A stretch of DNA of 64,000 nt, taken from the NCBI GenBank assembly GCA_028284045.1, contig JANQSN010000019.1:1-64000 (forward strand), written 5' to 3'. This document shows positions 42,434-51,035 of this stretch, piece by piece. This DNA is from Alphaproteobacteria bacterium. Its GTDB lineage: Bacteria; Pseudomonadota; Alphaproteobacteria; DSM-16000; Inquilinaceae. The notes beneath the pieces are model-generated. The model saw nothing but the letters and a program-made list of their open reading frames with translations, had not been told where the DNA came from and ran no database searches. The position numbers and the translations under genes were made by a program. How positions within the stretch are numbered: position 1 is the first letter of the stretch; every line of letters begins with the position of its first letter.

Positions 42434-42934
42434 CTACCGACGCTCCAGCCGTACCAGGGTCTCGTCCAGCGCCGACAGGAAGCGGGAGCGATCGGCCTTG
42501 GCGAAGGGCGGCGGGCCGCCGATCTGGCTGCCGCCGGCCCGAAGATCGGCCATGATGGCCCGGGTCGCGACCGCCGCGCCGATGGAGGCATCGGTGAACG
42601 GCTTGCCGTTCGGCGCGATCACCGCCGCGCCGGCCTTCAGGCACCGGTCGGCGAGCAGGATGTCGGCGGTCACCACCACCGTCTTCGCCCCGGCCCGTTC
42701 GGCGATATGGTCGTCGGCGGCATCGAAGCCGTCGCCGACCACCGCGCGGGTGACCAGAGGATGGTCCGGGGTGCGCAGATAGCTGTTGGAGACGACGGTG
42801 ACCGGCGTGCCGCGGCGGAAGGCGACCTTGTAGATCTCCTCCTTCACCGGGCAGGCATCGGCATCCACCAGAATGTGCGGCCCGTGGGGCTGTCCTGCGT
42901 CCTCAGGGTCGGCATCGGTCGTGCGCTGGATCAT
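42434..42934 (-). CDS. YaiI/YqxD-family protein (DUF188)
   Basis: 166 residues. The family signature is clear: HILVDADACPVKEEIYKVA at the N-terminus, VSNSYLRTPDHPLV, DAADDHIAERAGAKTVVVTADILLA and GKPFTDASIG. The fold is PIN-like with conserved acidic residues, so a nuclease activity is suspected, but the cellular job is unknown. The first ~18 residues before HILVDAD are variable, and a slightly later start is possible. Confidence 0.92.
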   Translation of the reverse strand: MIQRTTDADPEDAGQPHGPHILVDADACPVKEEIYKVAFRRGTPVTVVSNSYLRTPDHPLVTRAVVGDGFDAADDHIAERAGAKTVVVTADILLADRCLKAGAAVIAPNGKPFTDASIGAAVATRAIMADLRAGGSQIGGPPPFAKADRSRFLSALDETLVRLERR

Positions 42935-43014
42935 CGGGAACCGATTGGCAAGGCGCCGGGCAGAGAAGACGAACCCTCTGGGCTACCAACCGGCGGTAAC
43001 GCGCAGCCGCCGTG

Positions 43015-43428
43015 TCATAGCACAGGCGTAAGATACCTGCTGCGCTCAAGCGCGATTGTCCCGCGACATTCGTCTTGCTGATAGGCCCCGCTCGCCTCGG
43101 TGCCGCCGAACCGCAAAGCCAAACTGGTCAGGTTGCCGTTCGAGACATCGAAGTCTCTTGCCTGCCCATCGGCGGCAATCTCGGCGGTCACCCGGATGCG
43201 TTGGCCGTCAGGTGCATCGACGACAGCAACCATCTCGCCGCGCATGACCCGGGCGGTGATCGGCATGCTCTGACGGCAGGCTTCGCTGGACGCGTCCCCG
43301 CGAACCGCTCCGTCCCACTCTCCGTCAAAGGTGCGGACTGGGTCGCTGGAGGTGGGCGATGTGCTCTGACACGCCGCGACCGTCAATGTCGAGGCGGCAA
43401 GAACAATCATGAGAGAGCACAATTTCAC
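43015..43428 (-). CDS. Small lipoprotein
   Basis: 137 residues. A signal peptide ends in the lipobox TVAAC (Cys20). The mature part is a small beta-rich domain with EWDGAVRGD, CRQSMPITARVMRGEMVAVV and a final DECRGTIALERS; two Cys pairs could form disulfides. It resembles generic outer-membrane lipoproteins of Rhizobiales and Rhodospirillales; function unknown. It stands alone between two intergenic regions. Confidence 0.7.
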   Translation of the reverse strand: MKLCSLMIVLAASTLTVAACQSTSPTSSDPVRTFDGEWDGAVRGDASSEACRQSMPITARVMRGEMVAVVDAPDGQRIRVTAEIAADGQARDFDVSNGNLTSLALRFGGTEASGAYQQDECRGTIALERSRYLTPVL

Positions 43429-43649
43429 GATTTCATCTCCCTGTTTGCAACCTCAAGTTACAGAATCTCTCTGCTGTTCGTAAAGGCCTCACCCAACCAC
43501 CAACGTTCATGCATCGCGGCTGATGACCTGCAGATCGGAACTGCTGATGTCAGATGCTCCCAGGCCATAGATCACCGCTGAGGCCGGTCTCCTTCCGCTT
43601 GGGTCGCCGTCGTCCCGGAACGGCGGGGCGACTGGCATCCCACAAAAAG

Positions 43650-43665
43650 TTAGGCCGCCGCCTAA
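43650..43665. promoter_or_regulatory. Palindrome upstream of ArsR-family gene
   Basis: TTAGGC-CGCC-GCCTAA, 42 bases before the ATG at 43708, followed by a T-rich stretch. It fits an operator for the ArsR-family repressor that follows. Confidence 0.5.
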
Positions 43666-43707
43666 TTTTTCATTGCCTTCCCGTTCGACCCGCATATACT
43701 AAGGTTT

Positions 43708-44064
43708 ATGCCTAACGAACACGATTCCCTCGACACCGTCTTCCACGCGCTGGCCGACCCGACGCGCCGGGCGGTGCTGCAGCGGCTGACCCGCGGCCCC
43801 GCCTCGGTCAGCGAGCTGGCGGATCCGTTCGAGATGGCCCTGCCCTCCTTCCTGCAGCATCTCCGGGTGCTGGAGGACAGCGGCCTGGTCCGCTCGCGCA
43901 AGCAGGGCCGGGTGCGCACCTGTGAAATGGCGCCGGAACCGCTGGGCGAAGCGGAACGCTGGATCGCCGACCAACGCGCCCTGTGGGAAGACCGCCTCGA
44001 CCGCCTGGCCGCCTATCTCGACACCCTGCAATCGCGCCCGCAACCGGAGGACGGTGATGCCTGA
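43708..44064 (+). CDS. ArsR-family HTH regulator (SRPBCC-operon type)
   Basis: 118 residues: HALADPTRRAVLQRLTRGPASVSELADPF, a recognition helix ALPSFLQHLRVLEDSGLV and a wing RSRKQGRVRTCEMA. There is no Cys metal site. This subgroup is usually found next to SRPBCC/AHSA1 genes, as here, and likely represses its own operon. It overlaps the DUF899 gene by eight bases. Confidence 0.9.
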   Translation: MPNEHDSLDTVFHALADPTRRAVLQRLTRGPASVSELADPFEMALPSFLQHLRVLEDSGLVRSRKQGRVRTCEMAPEPLGEAERWIADQRALWEDRLDRLAAYLDTLQSRPQPEDGDA

Positions 44065-44815
44065 CGACCCGATGGCGAACGCCCCTGCCCCGCGCATCGT
44101 CTCGCGCGAAGACTGGCTGCTGGCCCGCAAGGCCCTGCTGGCCAAGGAGCGCGAGGTCACCCATCTGCGCGACCGGCTCAACGCGGAGCGTCGCGCCCTG
44201 CCCTGGGTGCGGGTGGAGGAGGACTACGTCTTCCAGTCGATCGACGGGCCGACGAGCTTGGCGGACCTGTTCGACGGGCGCAGCCAGCTCGTCATCCAGC
44301 ACTTCATGCTGACCCCAGGCTCGGATCACATCTGTAGCGGCTGCGCCGGCTCCGCCGACGGGGTCGACGCCGCGCGCCGACACTTCGAAAATGCCGATCT
44401 CGCCTTCGCCGCGGTCAGCCGCGCCTCGGTCGAGGAGATCGAGGCCGCGAAGCGCCGCATGGGCTGGACGTTCCGCTGGGTGTCCTCCGGCGGCACCACC
44501 TTCAACTACGACTACGGCGTTTCCTTCACGCCGGAACAGGTGGCCAGCGGCACCACCGGCTACAACTACGCCACCACGCCCTACGCGGCGGAGGAACTGC
44601 ACGGCGTCAGCGTCTTCGCAAAGGACGCCACGGGCCAAGTGTTCCACACCTACTCTACCTATTCCCGCGGCAGCGAGACGCTGTTCTCGCCCTTCAGTTA
44701 TCTCGACCTGGTGCCGAAGGGCCGCAACGAGACCGGCACGATGAGCTGGGTCAAGCTGCACGACGAATACGATGACGGTGCGGCGGCCGACGCGTGCTGT
44801 CACGCCACCCCCTGA
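44057..44815 (+). CDS. DUF899 thioredoxin-like protein
   Basis: 252 residues of the DUF899 family. Markers are ALLAKEREVTHLRDRL, YVFQSIDGPTSLADLFDGRSQL, MLTPGSDHICSGCAG, and the Tyr-rich TFNYDYGVSF and FHTYSTYSRGSE. The fold is thioredoxin-like with a CxxC-like SGC site; activity is unknown. Part of the ArsR-DUF899-SRPBCC-VOC run. Confidence 0.9.
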   Translation: MPDDPMANAPAPRIVSREDWLLARKALLAKEREVTHLRDRLNAERRALPWVRVEEDYVFQSIDGPTSLADLFDGRSQLVIQHFMLTPGSDHICSGCAGSADGVDAARRHFENADLAFAAVSRASVEEIEAAKRRMGWTFRWVSSGGTTFNYDYGVSFTPEQVASGTTGYNYATTPYAAEELHGVSVFAKDATGQVFHTYSTYSRGSETLFSPFSYLDLVPKGRNETGTMSWVKLHDEYDDGAAADACCHATP

Positions 44816-44839
44816 CCTCCAAGATCCGGGAGACATCCG

Positions 44840-45346
44840 ATGCCCGACACCGCCACGGATACCGTCGCCACCCCGCAAGGGGCCGATTGCCAACTGGTCA
44901 TCAACCGCGTGTTCGACGCGCCGCGCGAACTGGTCTGGGCCGCCTGGACCCAGCCGGAGCACATCGTTCGGTGGTGGGGTCCGCCGGGCGGCGGGACGTC
45001 GGATTGTGAGATCGATCTGCGCGTCGGCGGCCGCTTCCGGCTGACCTTGAAGGCACCCGACGGGTCGGAATTCCCCTGCAACGGCGTGTTTCGTGAGGTC
45101 GTGCCGCCGGCGCGGCTGGTCTATGAGGGGCCGGCCGCCAGCCCGTCGCCCTGCGGCGCCGGCCTGCCGCCCCGCGCCGTCGTCACCGTCACCTTCGACG
45201 CGGTCGAGGGCGGCACGGCGCTGACGATCACCACCGTCTTCGACACCGAGGCCGACCACGACGCCGCCATCGCCAGCGGCCTGGCGCAGGGCTGGCCGCC
45301 GACCCTCGAAAACCTGTCCGTTTACCTGCCCGGCATCGGCGCCTAA
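44840..45346 (+). CDS. SRPBCC/AHSA1-domain protein
   Basis: 168 residues. RVFDAPRELVWAAWTQPEHIVRWWGP and EIDLRVGGRFRLTLKAPDG are the standard AHSA1 start; TALTITTVFDTEADHDAAIASG and GWPPTLENLSVYL close it. The fold is a hydrophobic-ligand cavity; ligands of this subgroup are not known. Confidence 0.9.
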   Translation: MPDTATDTVATPQGADCQLVINRVFDAPRELVWAAWTQPEHIVRWWGPPGGGTSDCEIDLRVGGRFRLTLKAPDGSEFPCNGVFREVVPPARLVYEGPAASPSPCGAGLPPRAVVTVTFDAVEGGTALTITTVFDTEADHDAAIASGLAQGWPPTLENLSVYLPGIGA

Positions 45347-45379
45347 GCCATCCCAAGACGATAGAGGACCGACGCGACC

Positions 45380-45790
45380 ATGCCGATCAGCCCCTACCTG
45401 AACTTCGACGGCAACTGCGCCGACGCGTTTCCGTTCTACCAGAGTGTCTTGGGCGGCCAGGTCATCGCCATGATGCCCTTCCGGGGATCGCCGATGGCCG
45501 ACAAGGTCCCGCCGGACTGGCAGGACAAGATCATGCATGCCTGCCTGAGCCTCGGCGATAAGATGGTGATGGGGTCGGACGGCATGCCCGGCCACTACGA
45601 GGGGCCGGCCGGGTTCGCCGTCTCCGTGCATGTCGACACGCCGGCGGAGGCGGAACGGGTGTTCGACGCGCTCGCCGTGGGCGGCAAGGTGGTCGTGCCG
45701 CTTACCGAGACCTTCTGGGCGCTGAAATTCGGCAAGCTGACCGACCGCTTCGCCATTCCGTGGATGGTGAATTGCAGCCGGCCTGAGTGA
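45380..45790 (+). CDS. VOC-family protein, PhnB-like
   Basis: 136 residues. YLNFDGNCADAFPFYQSVLGG, IMHACLSLGDKMVMGSDG, FAVSVHVDTPAEAERVFDAL and TFWALKFGKLTDRFAIPWMV are the usual PhnB-like glyoxalase-fold pieces. Function not established. Last gene of the ArsR-led operon; converges with rph ten bases away. Confidence 0.9.
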   Translation: MPISPYLNFDGNCADAFPFYQSVLGGQVIAMMPFRGSPMADKVPPDWQDKIMHACLSLGDKMVMGSDGMPGHYEGPAGFAVSVHVDTPAEAERVFDALAVGGKVVVPLTETFWALKFGKLTDRFAIPWMVNCSRPE

Positions 45791-45799
45791 TCCGGCCGG

Positions 45800-46537
45800 T
45801 CAGGCGTCCTCGCCCAGCGCGCGGGCCTGCAAGGCGTTCAGTTCGCCCACCCCCTTGCGGGCCAGCGCCAGGAGGGCGAGAAGCTCGCTCTCCTGGAACA
45901 CCGCCCCCTCGGCGGTGGCCTGCACCTCGATCAGCCCGCCCGACCCGGTCAGCACGAAATTCGCATCCGCGTCGGCGCTGCTGTCCTCGGCATAGTCGAG
46001 GTCCAGCACCGGCTGCCCGCGCACTATCCCGCAGGAGATCGCGGCCACCGGATCGGCCAGCGGCCACGCCTTGACCCGGCCGATCGCCTGCAGATGCCGG
46101 CAGGCCTGCGCCAGGGCGACATAGGCACCGGTGATCGCGGCGGTGCGGGTGCCGCCGTCGGCCTGCAGCACGTCGCAATCCAGCTTGATCTGCACCTCGC
46201 CCAGCGCCTCCAGCCGGGTGACGGCGCGCAGGCTGCGGCCGATCAATCGCTGAATTTCCTGGGTGCGGCCCGATTGCCGGCCGCGCGCCGCCTCGCGGTC
46301 GCCGCGATCGTCGGTGGCGCGCGGCAGCATGCCGTACCCCGCCGTCACCCAGCCGCGGCCGCGGCCCTTCATCCAGGACGGCACCCGGTCGTCGACGCTG
46401 GCGAGACACAGCACATGGGTGTCGCCGAAGCGCGCCAGGCAGGAACCCTCGGCGTACTTGTTGACGCCGGTCTCCAGCGAGATCGGCCGCATCTGATCGG
46501 CGGCGCGGCCGGATGGCCGGACGGGGGTGGCGCACAC
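45800..46537 (-). CDS. rph: Ribonuclease PH
   Basis: 245 residues, the 3'-to-5' phosphorolytic exonuclease that trims tRNA 3' ends. Motifs: [43 protein letters not shown], and [20 protein letters not shown] with the catalytic Asp. The family start aligns at the RPSGR segment; GTG at 46537, five codons before it, is the nearest fitting start. Divergent from hrcA, the common alphaproteobacterial arrangement. Confidence 0.95.
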   Translation of the reverse strand: MCATPVRPSGRAADQMRPISLETGVNKYAEGSCLARFGDTHVLCLASVDDRVPSWMKGRGRGWVTAGYGMLPRATDDRGDREAARGRQSGRTQEIQRLIGRSLRAVTRLEALGEVQIKLDCDVLQADGGTRTAAITGAYVALAQACRHLQAIGRVKAWPLADPVAAISCGIVRGQPVLDLDYAEDSSADADANFVLTGSGGLIEVQATAEGAVFQESELLALLALARKGVGELNALQARALGEDA

Positions 46538-46728
46538 GGGGGCGTCGGTCCTTAGATCGTCGGGGTGGCCGGCGGCCGGCGGATGCGTTGACAGCGGTCG
46601 GCGGGCCGACCACATCTCCTCATCGCGGATCGGGTCGGGCCGGCGCGGGACCGCTGACTAGCGCGAATGGCCGGCCAGAGGCAAGATGGCCGGCCGGGGA
46701 CGTTGAGGAGCTGGGGACGAAGGAAACC

Positions 46729-47826
46729 ATGTCGGGACCGGTCGACGCGGCGGAAGCCGCCCGCCTGGTGGGCGAGTTGAACACGCGCAGCCGCGACGTG
46801 CTGCGCCTGATCGTCGACGCCTATGTCGCCACCGGCGCGCCCGTCGGATCGCGCACCCTGTCGCGCGGCCTCGGCATGTCACTGTCGCCGGCGTCGATCC
46901 GCAACGTCATGGCGGACCTGGAAGAGGCCGGGCTGCTCTACGCCCCGCACACCTCCGCGGGCCGCATGCCGACGGAGCTGGGGTTGCGGCTGTTCGTCCA
47001 TGGCCTGTTGGAGGTCGGTGACCTCAGCGAGGCGGAGCGGGTGAACATCGAAGGCCAATGCGCCGCCGCCGGCCGCGGCGTGGCGGAGGTGCTGGAGGAG
47101 GCGACCTCGGCCCTGTCCGGCCTGTCGGCCTGTGCCGGCCTGGTGCTGGCGCCGAAGACCGACCGGCCGCTGAAGCATATCGAGTTCGTCTCGCTGGCGC
47201 CGGGCCGGGTGCTGGTGGTGCTGGTCAATGTCGACGGCGTGGTGGAGAACCGCGTCATCGACGTGCCGATGGGCCTGCCCGCCTCCACCCTGGTGCACGC
47301 GGCGAACTACCTGAACGCGCGGGTGATCGGCCGCTCCGTGGCCGAGGCGCGCAGCGAGATCTTCGCCGAGATCGGGGCCGAGCGCAGCCAGCTCGACACG
47401 CTGGCCGCGAAGGTGGTGGAGGCCGGCATCGCCGACTCGGCCGGCGGCTCCGCCGGCACGCTGATCGTCAAGGGACAGTCGCGGCTGCTGGAGGACATCC
47501 AGGCGATCGAGGACTTGGAGCGCATCCGCATGCTGTTCCAGGCGCTGGAGACCAAAGAGGCTATGGTGCGCCTGCTCGACGCCGCGCAACAGGCCGAAGG
47601 CGTGCAGATCTATATCGGCGCCGACAGCGATCTGTTCGGGCACACGGGTTGCACCACCATCATCGCGCCCTATAAGGACAGCGACGAACAGATCGTCGGC
47701 GCCATCGGCGTCATCGGGCCGACGCGCCTCAACTATGCGCGCATCATCCCGATGGTGGACTACACGGCGAAGGTCGTCGGCCGTCTGTTGTGGCAGGGCA
47801 CCGGAAACGACCATCAGGCAGCATGA
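46729..47826 (+). CDS. hrcA: Heat-inducible transcription repressor HrcA
   Basis: 365 residues. The winged helix is LNTRSRDVLRLIVDAYVATG, GSRTLSRGLGMSLSPASIRNVMADLEEAGLL in pieces; the rest has HIEFVSLAPGRVLVVLV and FGHTGCTTIIAPYKD. HrcA binds CIRCE boxes before chaperonin genes. I see no CIRCE (TTAGCACTC ... GAGTGCTAA) in its own promoter. GrpE follows with a four-base overlap. Confidence 0.97.
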   Translation: MSGPVDAAEAARLVGELNTRSRDVLRLIVDAYVATGAPVGSRTLSRGLGMSLSPASIRNVMADLEEAGLLYAPHTSAGRMPTELGLRLFVHGLLEVGDLSEAERVNIEGQCAAAGRGVAEVLEEATSALSGLSACAGLVLAPKTDRPLKHIEFVSLAPGRVLVVLVNVDGVVENRVIDVPMGLPASTLVHAANYLNARVIGRSVAEARSEIFAEIGAERSQLDTLAAKVVEAGIADSAGGSAGTLIVKGQSRLLEDIQAIEDLERIRMLFQALETKEAMVRLLDAAQQAEGVQIYIGADSDLFGHTGCTTIIAPYKDSDEQIVGAIGVIGPTRLNYARIIPMVDYTAKVVGRLLWQGTGNDHQAA

Positions 47827-48503
47827 CCCACCCAAGCGACAACAACCGACCCGACGCGGCCGACGCCGACACATCCGGCGAGCCGACCCAGCCAGCGGCC
47901 GCTTCCGCCGCCGAAGCGGCAGCGGACGACGACGGCGCGGCCAGCCCGGCGGAGGCCACCGCCCCCGAGACCGCGCAGGACGCCGCCGATACGACCGGTT
48001 CGGGCGAGGAGGTGGTGCGCCTGTCGACGGAGAACGAACGGCTGAAGGACCAAGCGTTGCGCGCGCTGGCGGAAGCCGAAAACACCCGCCGCCGCATCCA
48101 GCGCGAGAAGGAAGACGCCACCCGCTACGCCGTCGCCGGCTTCGCCCGCGATCTGTTGGAGATTGCCGACAATCTGCGCCGCGCGCTGGAAGCTGCGCCC
48201 GCCGACGGCCTGGCGGACCATCCGCTGGCCCAGCAACTTTCCGTCGGCGTCTCGATGACGGAGAAGATGCTCGCCGATGCCTTCGCCAAGCACGGCATCA
48301 GCCGCATCGACCCGACGGGCGAGAAGTTCGACCCGAACTACCATCAGGCGATGTTCGAGGTGCCGGACGCCAACACCCCGCCCGGCACCGTCGTCCAGGT
48401 CATCCAGGCCGGCTATGTCCTGAACGGCCGCCTGCTCCGCCCCGCCATGGTCGGCATCGCCAAGGGCGGCGAGACCCCGCAGAGGGTCGATACGGAGGCG
48501 TAG
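47823..48503 (+). CDS. grpE: Nucleotide exchange factor GrpE
   Basis: 226 residues. A long acidic, Ala-rich N-terminus (~1-65) precedes the coiled coil (RLSTENERLKDQALRALAEAENTRRR) and the beta domain (FDPNYHQAMFEV, PGTVVQVIQAGYVLNGRLLRPAMVGIAKG). GrpE releases ADP from DnaK. ATG overlaps the hrcA stop (ATGA). dnaK is not next to it here. Confidence 0.97.
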   Translation: MTHPSDNNRPDAADADTSGEPTQPAAASAAEAAADDDGAASPAEATAPETAQDAADTTGSGEEVVRLSTENERLKDQALRALAEAENTRRRIQREKEDATRYAVAGFARDLLEIADNLRRALEAAPADGLADHPLAQQLSVGVSMTEKMLADAFAKHGISRIDPTGEKFDPNYHQAMFEVPDANTPPGTVVQVIQAGYVLNGRLLRPAMVGIAKGGETPQRVDTEA

Positions 48504-48572
48504 TCTGTTACCAGGTTGGTCGATCGGCTCGCCTCAACCAGGCAGCCGTGGGGCGAGCCCAGCCACGCCGCT

Positions 48573-48752
48573 CTATCGTGAAACCGGCCTGCGGCCGGCG
48601 TCGCGCGCGGCGAGAATGTCTTCAACGCTGAGATCTGACTCCGGCAGGGTCTTGCGCCAGCGTCTGAGGGCTTCGACGGCCGCGCGGCGATCAGGAGCAT
48701 CATCCGTGCCAGCCGGCACCAATCGCTCGTTCGTTGTCTGAACGTGTTTCAT
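48573..48752 (-). CDS. Small antitoxin-like protein, orphan
   Basis: 59 residues: basic start, then AAVEALRRWRKTLPESDLSVEDILAARDAGRR. The ending LSVEDILAARDAGRR is common at the C-terminus of VapB/Phd-like antitoxins. No toxin gene is adjacent: grpE converges on one side and the peptide-binding protein on the other. ATG at 48752 is used; one at 48773 also exists. Low support for function. Confidence 0.45.
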   Translation of the reverse strand: MKHVQTTNERLVPAGTDDAPDRRAAVEALRRWRKTLPESDLSVEDILAARDAGRRPVSR

Positions 48753-48829
48753 GAGTCGCGCCCAACCGGCCAAATCGACCGGATCATCATGTCAGGCACG
48801 TCAAGGCATCGTCCAGCGCGCACGTCCGG

Positions 48830-50659
48830 TCACGGCGCCTGCCACATCGATTCGACCACCAGGCCGTAGAGCGGGTCGGCGTCGCGGCGCCAGTCGAGAG
48901 CACCCCAATAGGCGAAGCGGTCGACCGTGTCGTGATAGAGCGGCACGACATAGTCGCCCCACAGCAGCACCCGATCGAGCGCCCGCGCGGTGGTGACGAG
49001 GTCGGCACGGTCGACCGTATTCTCCAGCCGATCGATCAGCGCATCCACCACCGGATCGGCGACGCCGGCATAGTTTCGCGAGCCCTCCACATCGACATTG
49101 CGGCTGCCCCAATAGAGCGTCTGCTCGGTCCCCGGCGACAGGGTAACCCGCCAATGGTGGATCATCATGTCGTAGTCGTATGTCGCGGTACGGGCGCTGT
49201 ACTGTGCGCTGTCGACCGTCCGCGCCTCTGCGTCGATGCCCAGCCGCGACAGCCCGTCGCTATAGGCCAGCGCAATGCGCTCGTCGGCCGCGCTGGACAG
49301 CAGGATCTCGAAGGCGAAGGGTTCCCCCGTCTCGCCGGAGACCAGGCGTCCCTGATCGACCACCCAGCCGGCCTCCGCCAGCAAGTCCCGGGCGACGCGC
49401 AGGTTTTCCCGGTTGCGCCCGCGGCCATCGCTAACCGGCAGGTCGTAGGGCCGGTCCATCAGACCCGCCGGCAGAGCATCCGCGAAACCCACCAGAAGAT
49501 CGCGTTCCGCCCCGTCCGGCACACCGCTCGACGCCAGCTCGGAATTCGCGAACAGGCTGTCGGTACGCACATACGCATCGCGCAGCAGGGTGCGGTTGAT
49601 CCACTCGAAATCGAAGGCATGCACCAGCGCCCGGCGCACCCGCGGATCATTGAAGAGCGCGCGGCGCGTGTTGAAGACGAAGCCGCGCAGGCCGACCGGG
49701 CGATGATGCGGTGCCTCGACCAGCGTGACGCGGCCGGCCGCCACCGCAGGGAAATCGTACTGGGCCGCCCAGCGTTCGGCATCCAGCTCGCGCCGGAAAT
49801 TATACTCCCCGCTCTCGAACGCCTCCAGCGCCACCCCAACGTCCCGATAGTAGTCGAAGCGCAGCGCATCGAAGTTGTTGAGGCCGCGGAACATCGGCAG
49901 GTCCGCACCCCACCAGTCGGCGACCCGCGCATAGGTCAGGCTGCGCCCGGGATCGACCGTGTCGATACGGTAAGGCCCGGCGCCGAGCGGCGGCTCCAGC
50001 GTCGTCCGATCCACCGGATGCGCGGCGTGATAGGCCCGGCTCAACACCGGCATCATGGCCAGCACCATCGGCGTCTCGCGATTGGCCTCCGCATCCAGAT
50101 GAAAGCGTATGCCGTCGCTGCCCACCCGCTCGACCCGCTCCACCCGTCCGTAGTTGTTGCGGAACCGCGGCAAGCCATGGGCGATCAGCGCCTCCATGGA
50201 GAAGATCACGTCGTCGACGGTGATCGGCGTGCCGTCGTGGAAGCGGGCGCGCTCGTCCAGGCGGAAGGTCACCCAGTCGCGCGGCGCCGGCGTCTCGACG
50301 GAGCGGGCGACATACCCGTAGAGGCTGAACGGCTCGTCCCAGGACCGGGCCATCAACTGGGCGAAATGGTACTCGCGTACGCCGGCCGCGGTCCGGCCGA
50401 TCAAGATGAACGGATTGAGACTGTCGAAGGTGCCGGTGGCCGCCTGGACCAGGGTGCCGCCGACCGGCGCATCCGGATTGACGTAGTCGAGCTGGGTGAA
50501 GTCGGGCGGGTACTTCAGGTCGCCATGCATGGCGATGCCATGCGCCGGCTCTGTCTCCTCAGCGCCGACATGAGGTGCTGCGAGCAGCGACAGGCCGGCG
50601 AAGACGGCGCCGGCCCAGCGCCGGATGGCGGGCCGGTGGAGAGAGAGCGGGCGGACCAA
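48830..50659 (-). CDS. Extracellular solute-binding protein, family 5 (YejA-like)
   Basis: 609 residues from a TTG start at 50659 that has GGAG six bases upstream and gives a normal signal peptide (RRWAGAVFAGLSLLAAPHVGA). The mature protein has HGIAMHGDLKYPPDFTQLDYVNPDAP, GTFDSLNPFIL, RARFHDGTPITVDDVIFSMEAL and GSRNYAGVADPVVDALID, all YejA-type. It should bind oligopeptides (microcin-C-like importers use this type). The partner permease and ATPase genes are not next to it. Longer starts up to 50785 add non-signal sequence. Confidence 0.85.
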   Translation of the reverse strand: MVRPLSLHRPAIRRWAGAVFAGLSLLAAPHVGAEETEPAHGIAMHGDLKYPPDFTQLDYVNPDAPVGGTLVQAATGTFDSLNPFILIGRTAAGVREYHFAQLMARSWDEPFSLYGYVARSVETPAPRDWVTFRLDERARFHDGTPITVDDVIFSMEALIAHGLPRFRNNYGRVERVERVGSDGIRFHLDAEANRETPMVLAMMPVLSRAYHAAHPVDRTTLEPPLGAGPYRIDTVDPGRSLTYARVADWWGADLPMFRGLNNFDALRFDYYRDVGVALEAFESGEYNFRRELDAERWAAQYDFPAVAAGRVTLVEAPHHRPVGLRGFVFNTRRALFNDPRVRRALVHAFDFEWINRTLLRDAYVRTDSLFANSELASSGVPDGAERDLLVGFADALPAGLMDRPYDLPVSDGRGRNRENLRVARDLLAEAGWVVDQGRLVSGETGEPFAFEILLSSAADERIALAYSDGLSRLGIDAEARTVDSAQYSARTATYDYDMMIHHWRVTLSPGTEQTLYWGSRNVDVEGSRNYAGVADPVVDALIDRLENTVDRADLVTTARALDRVLLWGDYVVPLYHDTVDRFAYWGALDWRRDADPLYGLVVESMWQAP

Positions 50660-51035
50660 GAGGCGCTCCAGCGCTAGGGGCGAGCAGCAGCATCTCAAAA
50701 TGGATGCGCCGTCGGTATGGCAAGAAAGGCAGACGGCCGATGCCCGGGCCGGGCACGCCGCGACCCACGCGACGCGAACGCGCACTGTCAGAAAACGCTA
50801 AAGAATTCTTTAGGCGAATCCTCTTATCATGGATCTCGCGTGTTAACCAAGAATGGGTGGCGGCCGTGCGGCCGGAGCCCAGGACCCAACCATGCAGAGG
50901 TCCAACGACCCGCCGTCGGCTGTCGCCGAGATATCGGGACCGCCGCAAGAAGCGCGCTTACGTCCGTCGTCTCCCGCACCCCCTCAGGACTTACCCCGTG
51001 CGTCCGAGCCAGCGCGAAAGGAGCGCTCTTCGACC
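50660..51035. promoter_or_regulatory. Divergent promoter region with perfect palindrome
   Basis: 376 bases between the divergent YejA-like and acyl-CoA synthetase genes. The clearest signal is CTAAAGAATTCTTTAG at 50798-50813, a 16-bp perfect palindrome in an A/T-rich patch. AAAGGAGCG at ~51017-51025 serves the synthetase start. An open frame runs upstream of 51036 but looks non-coding. Confidence 0.5.

Noticed and set aside
46538-46728. CIRCE element before hrcA
   Set aside because: I looked for TTAGCACTC and GAGTGCTAA in the rph-hrcA gap and found neither.
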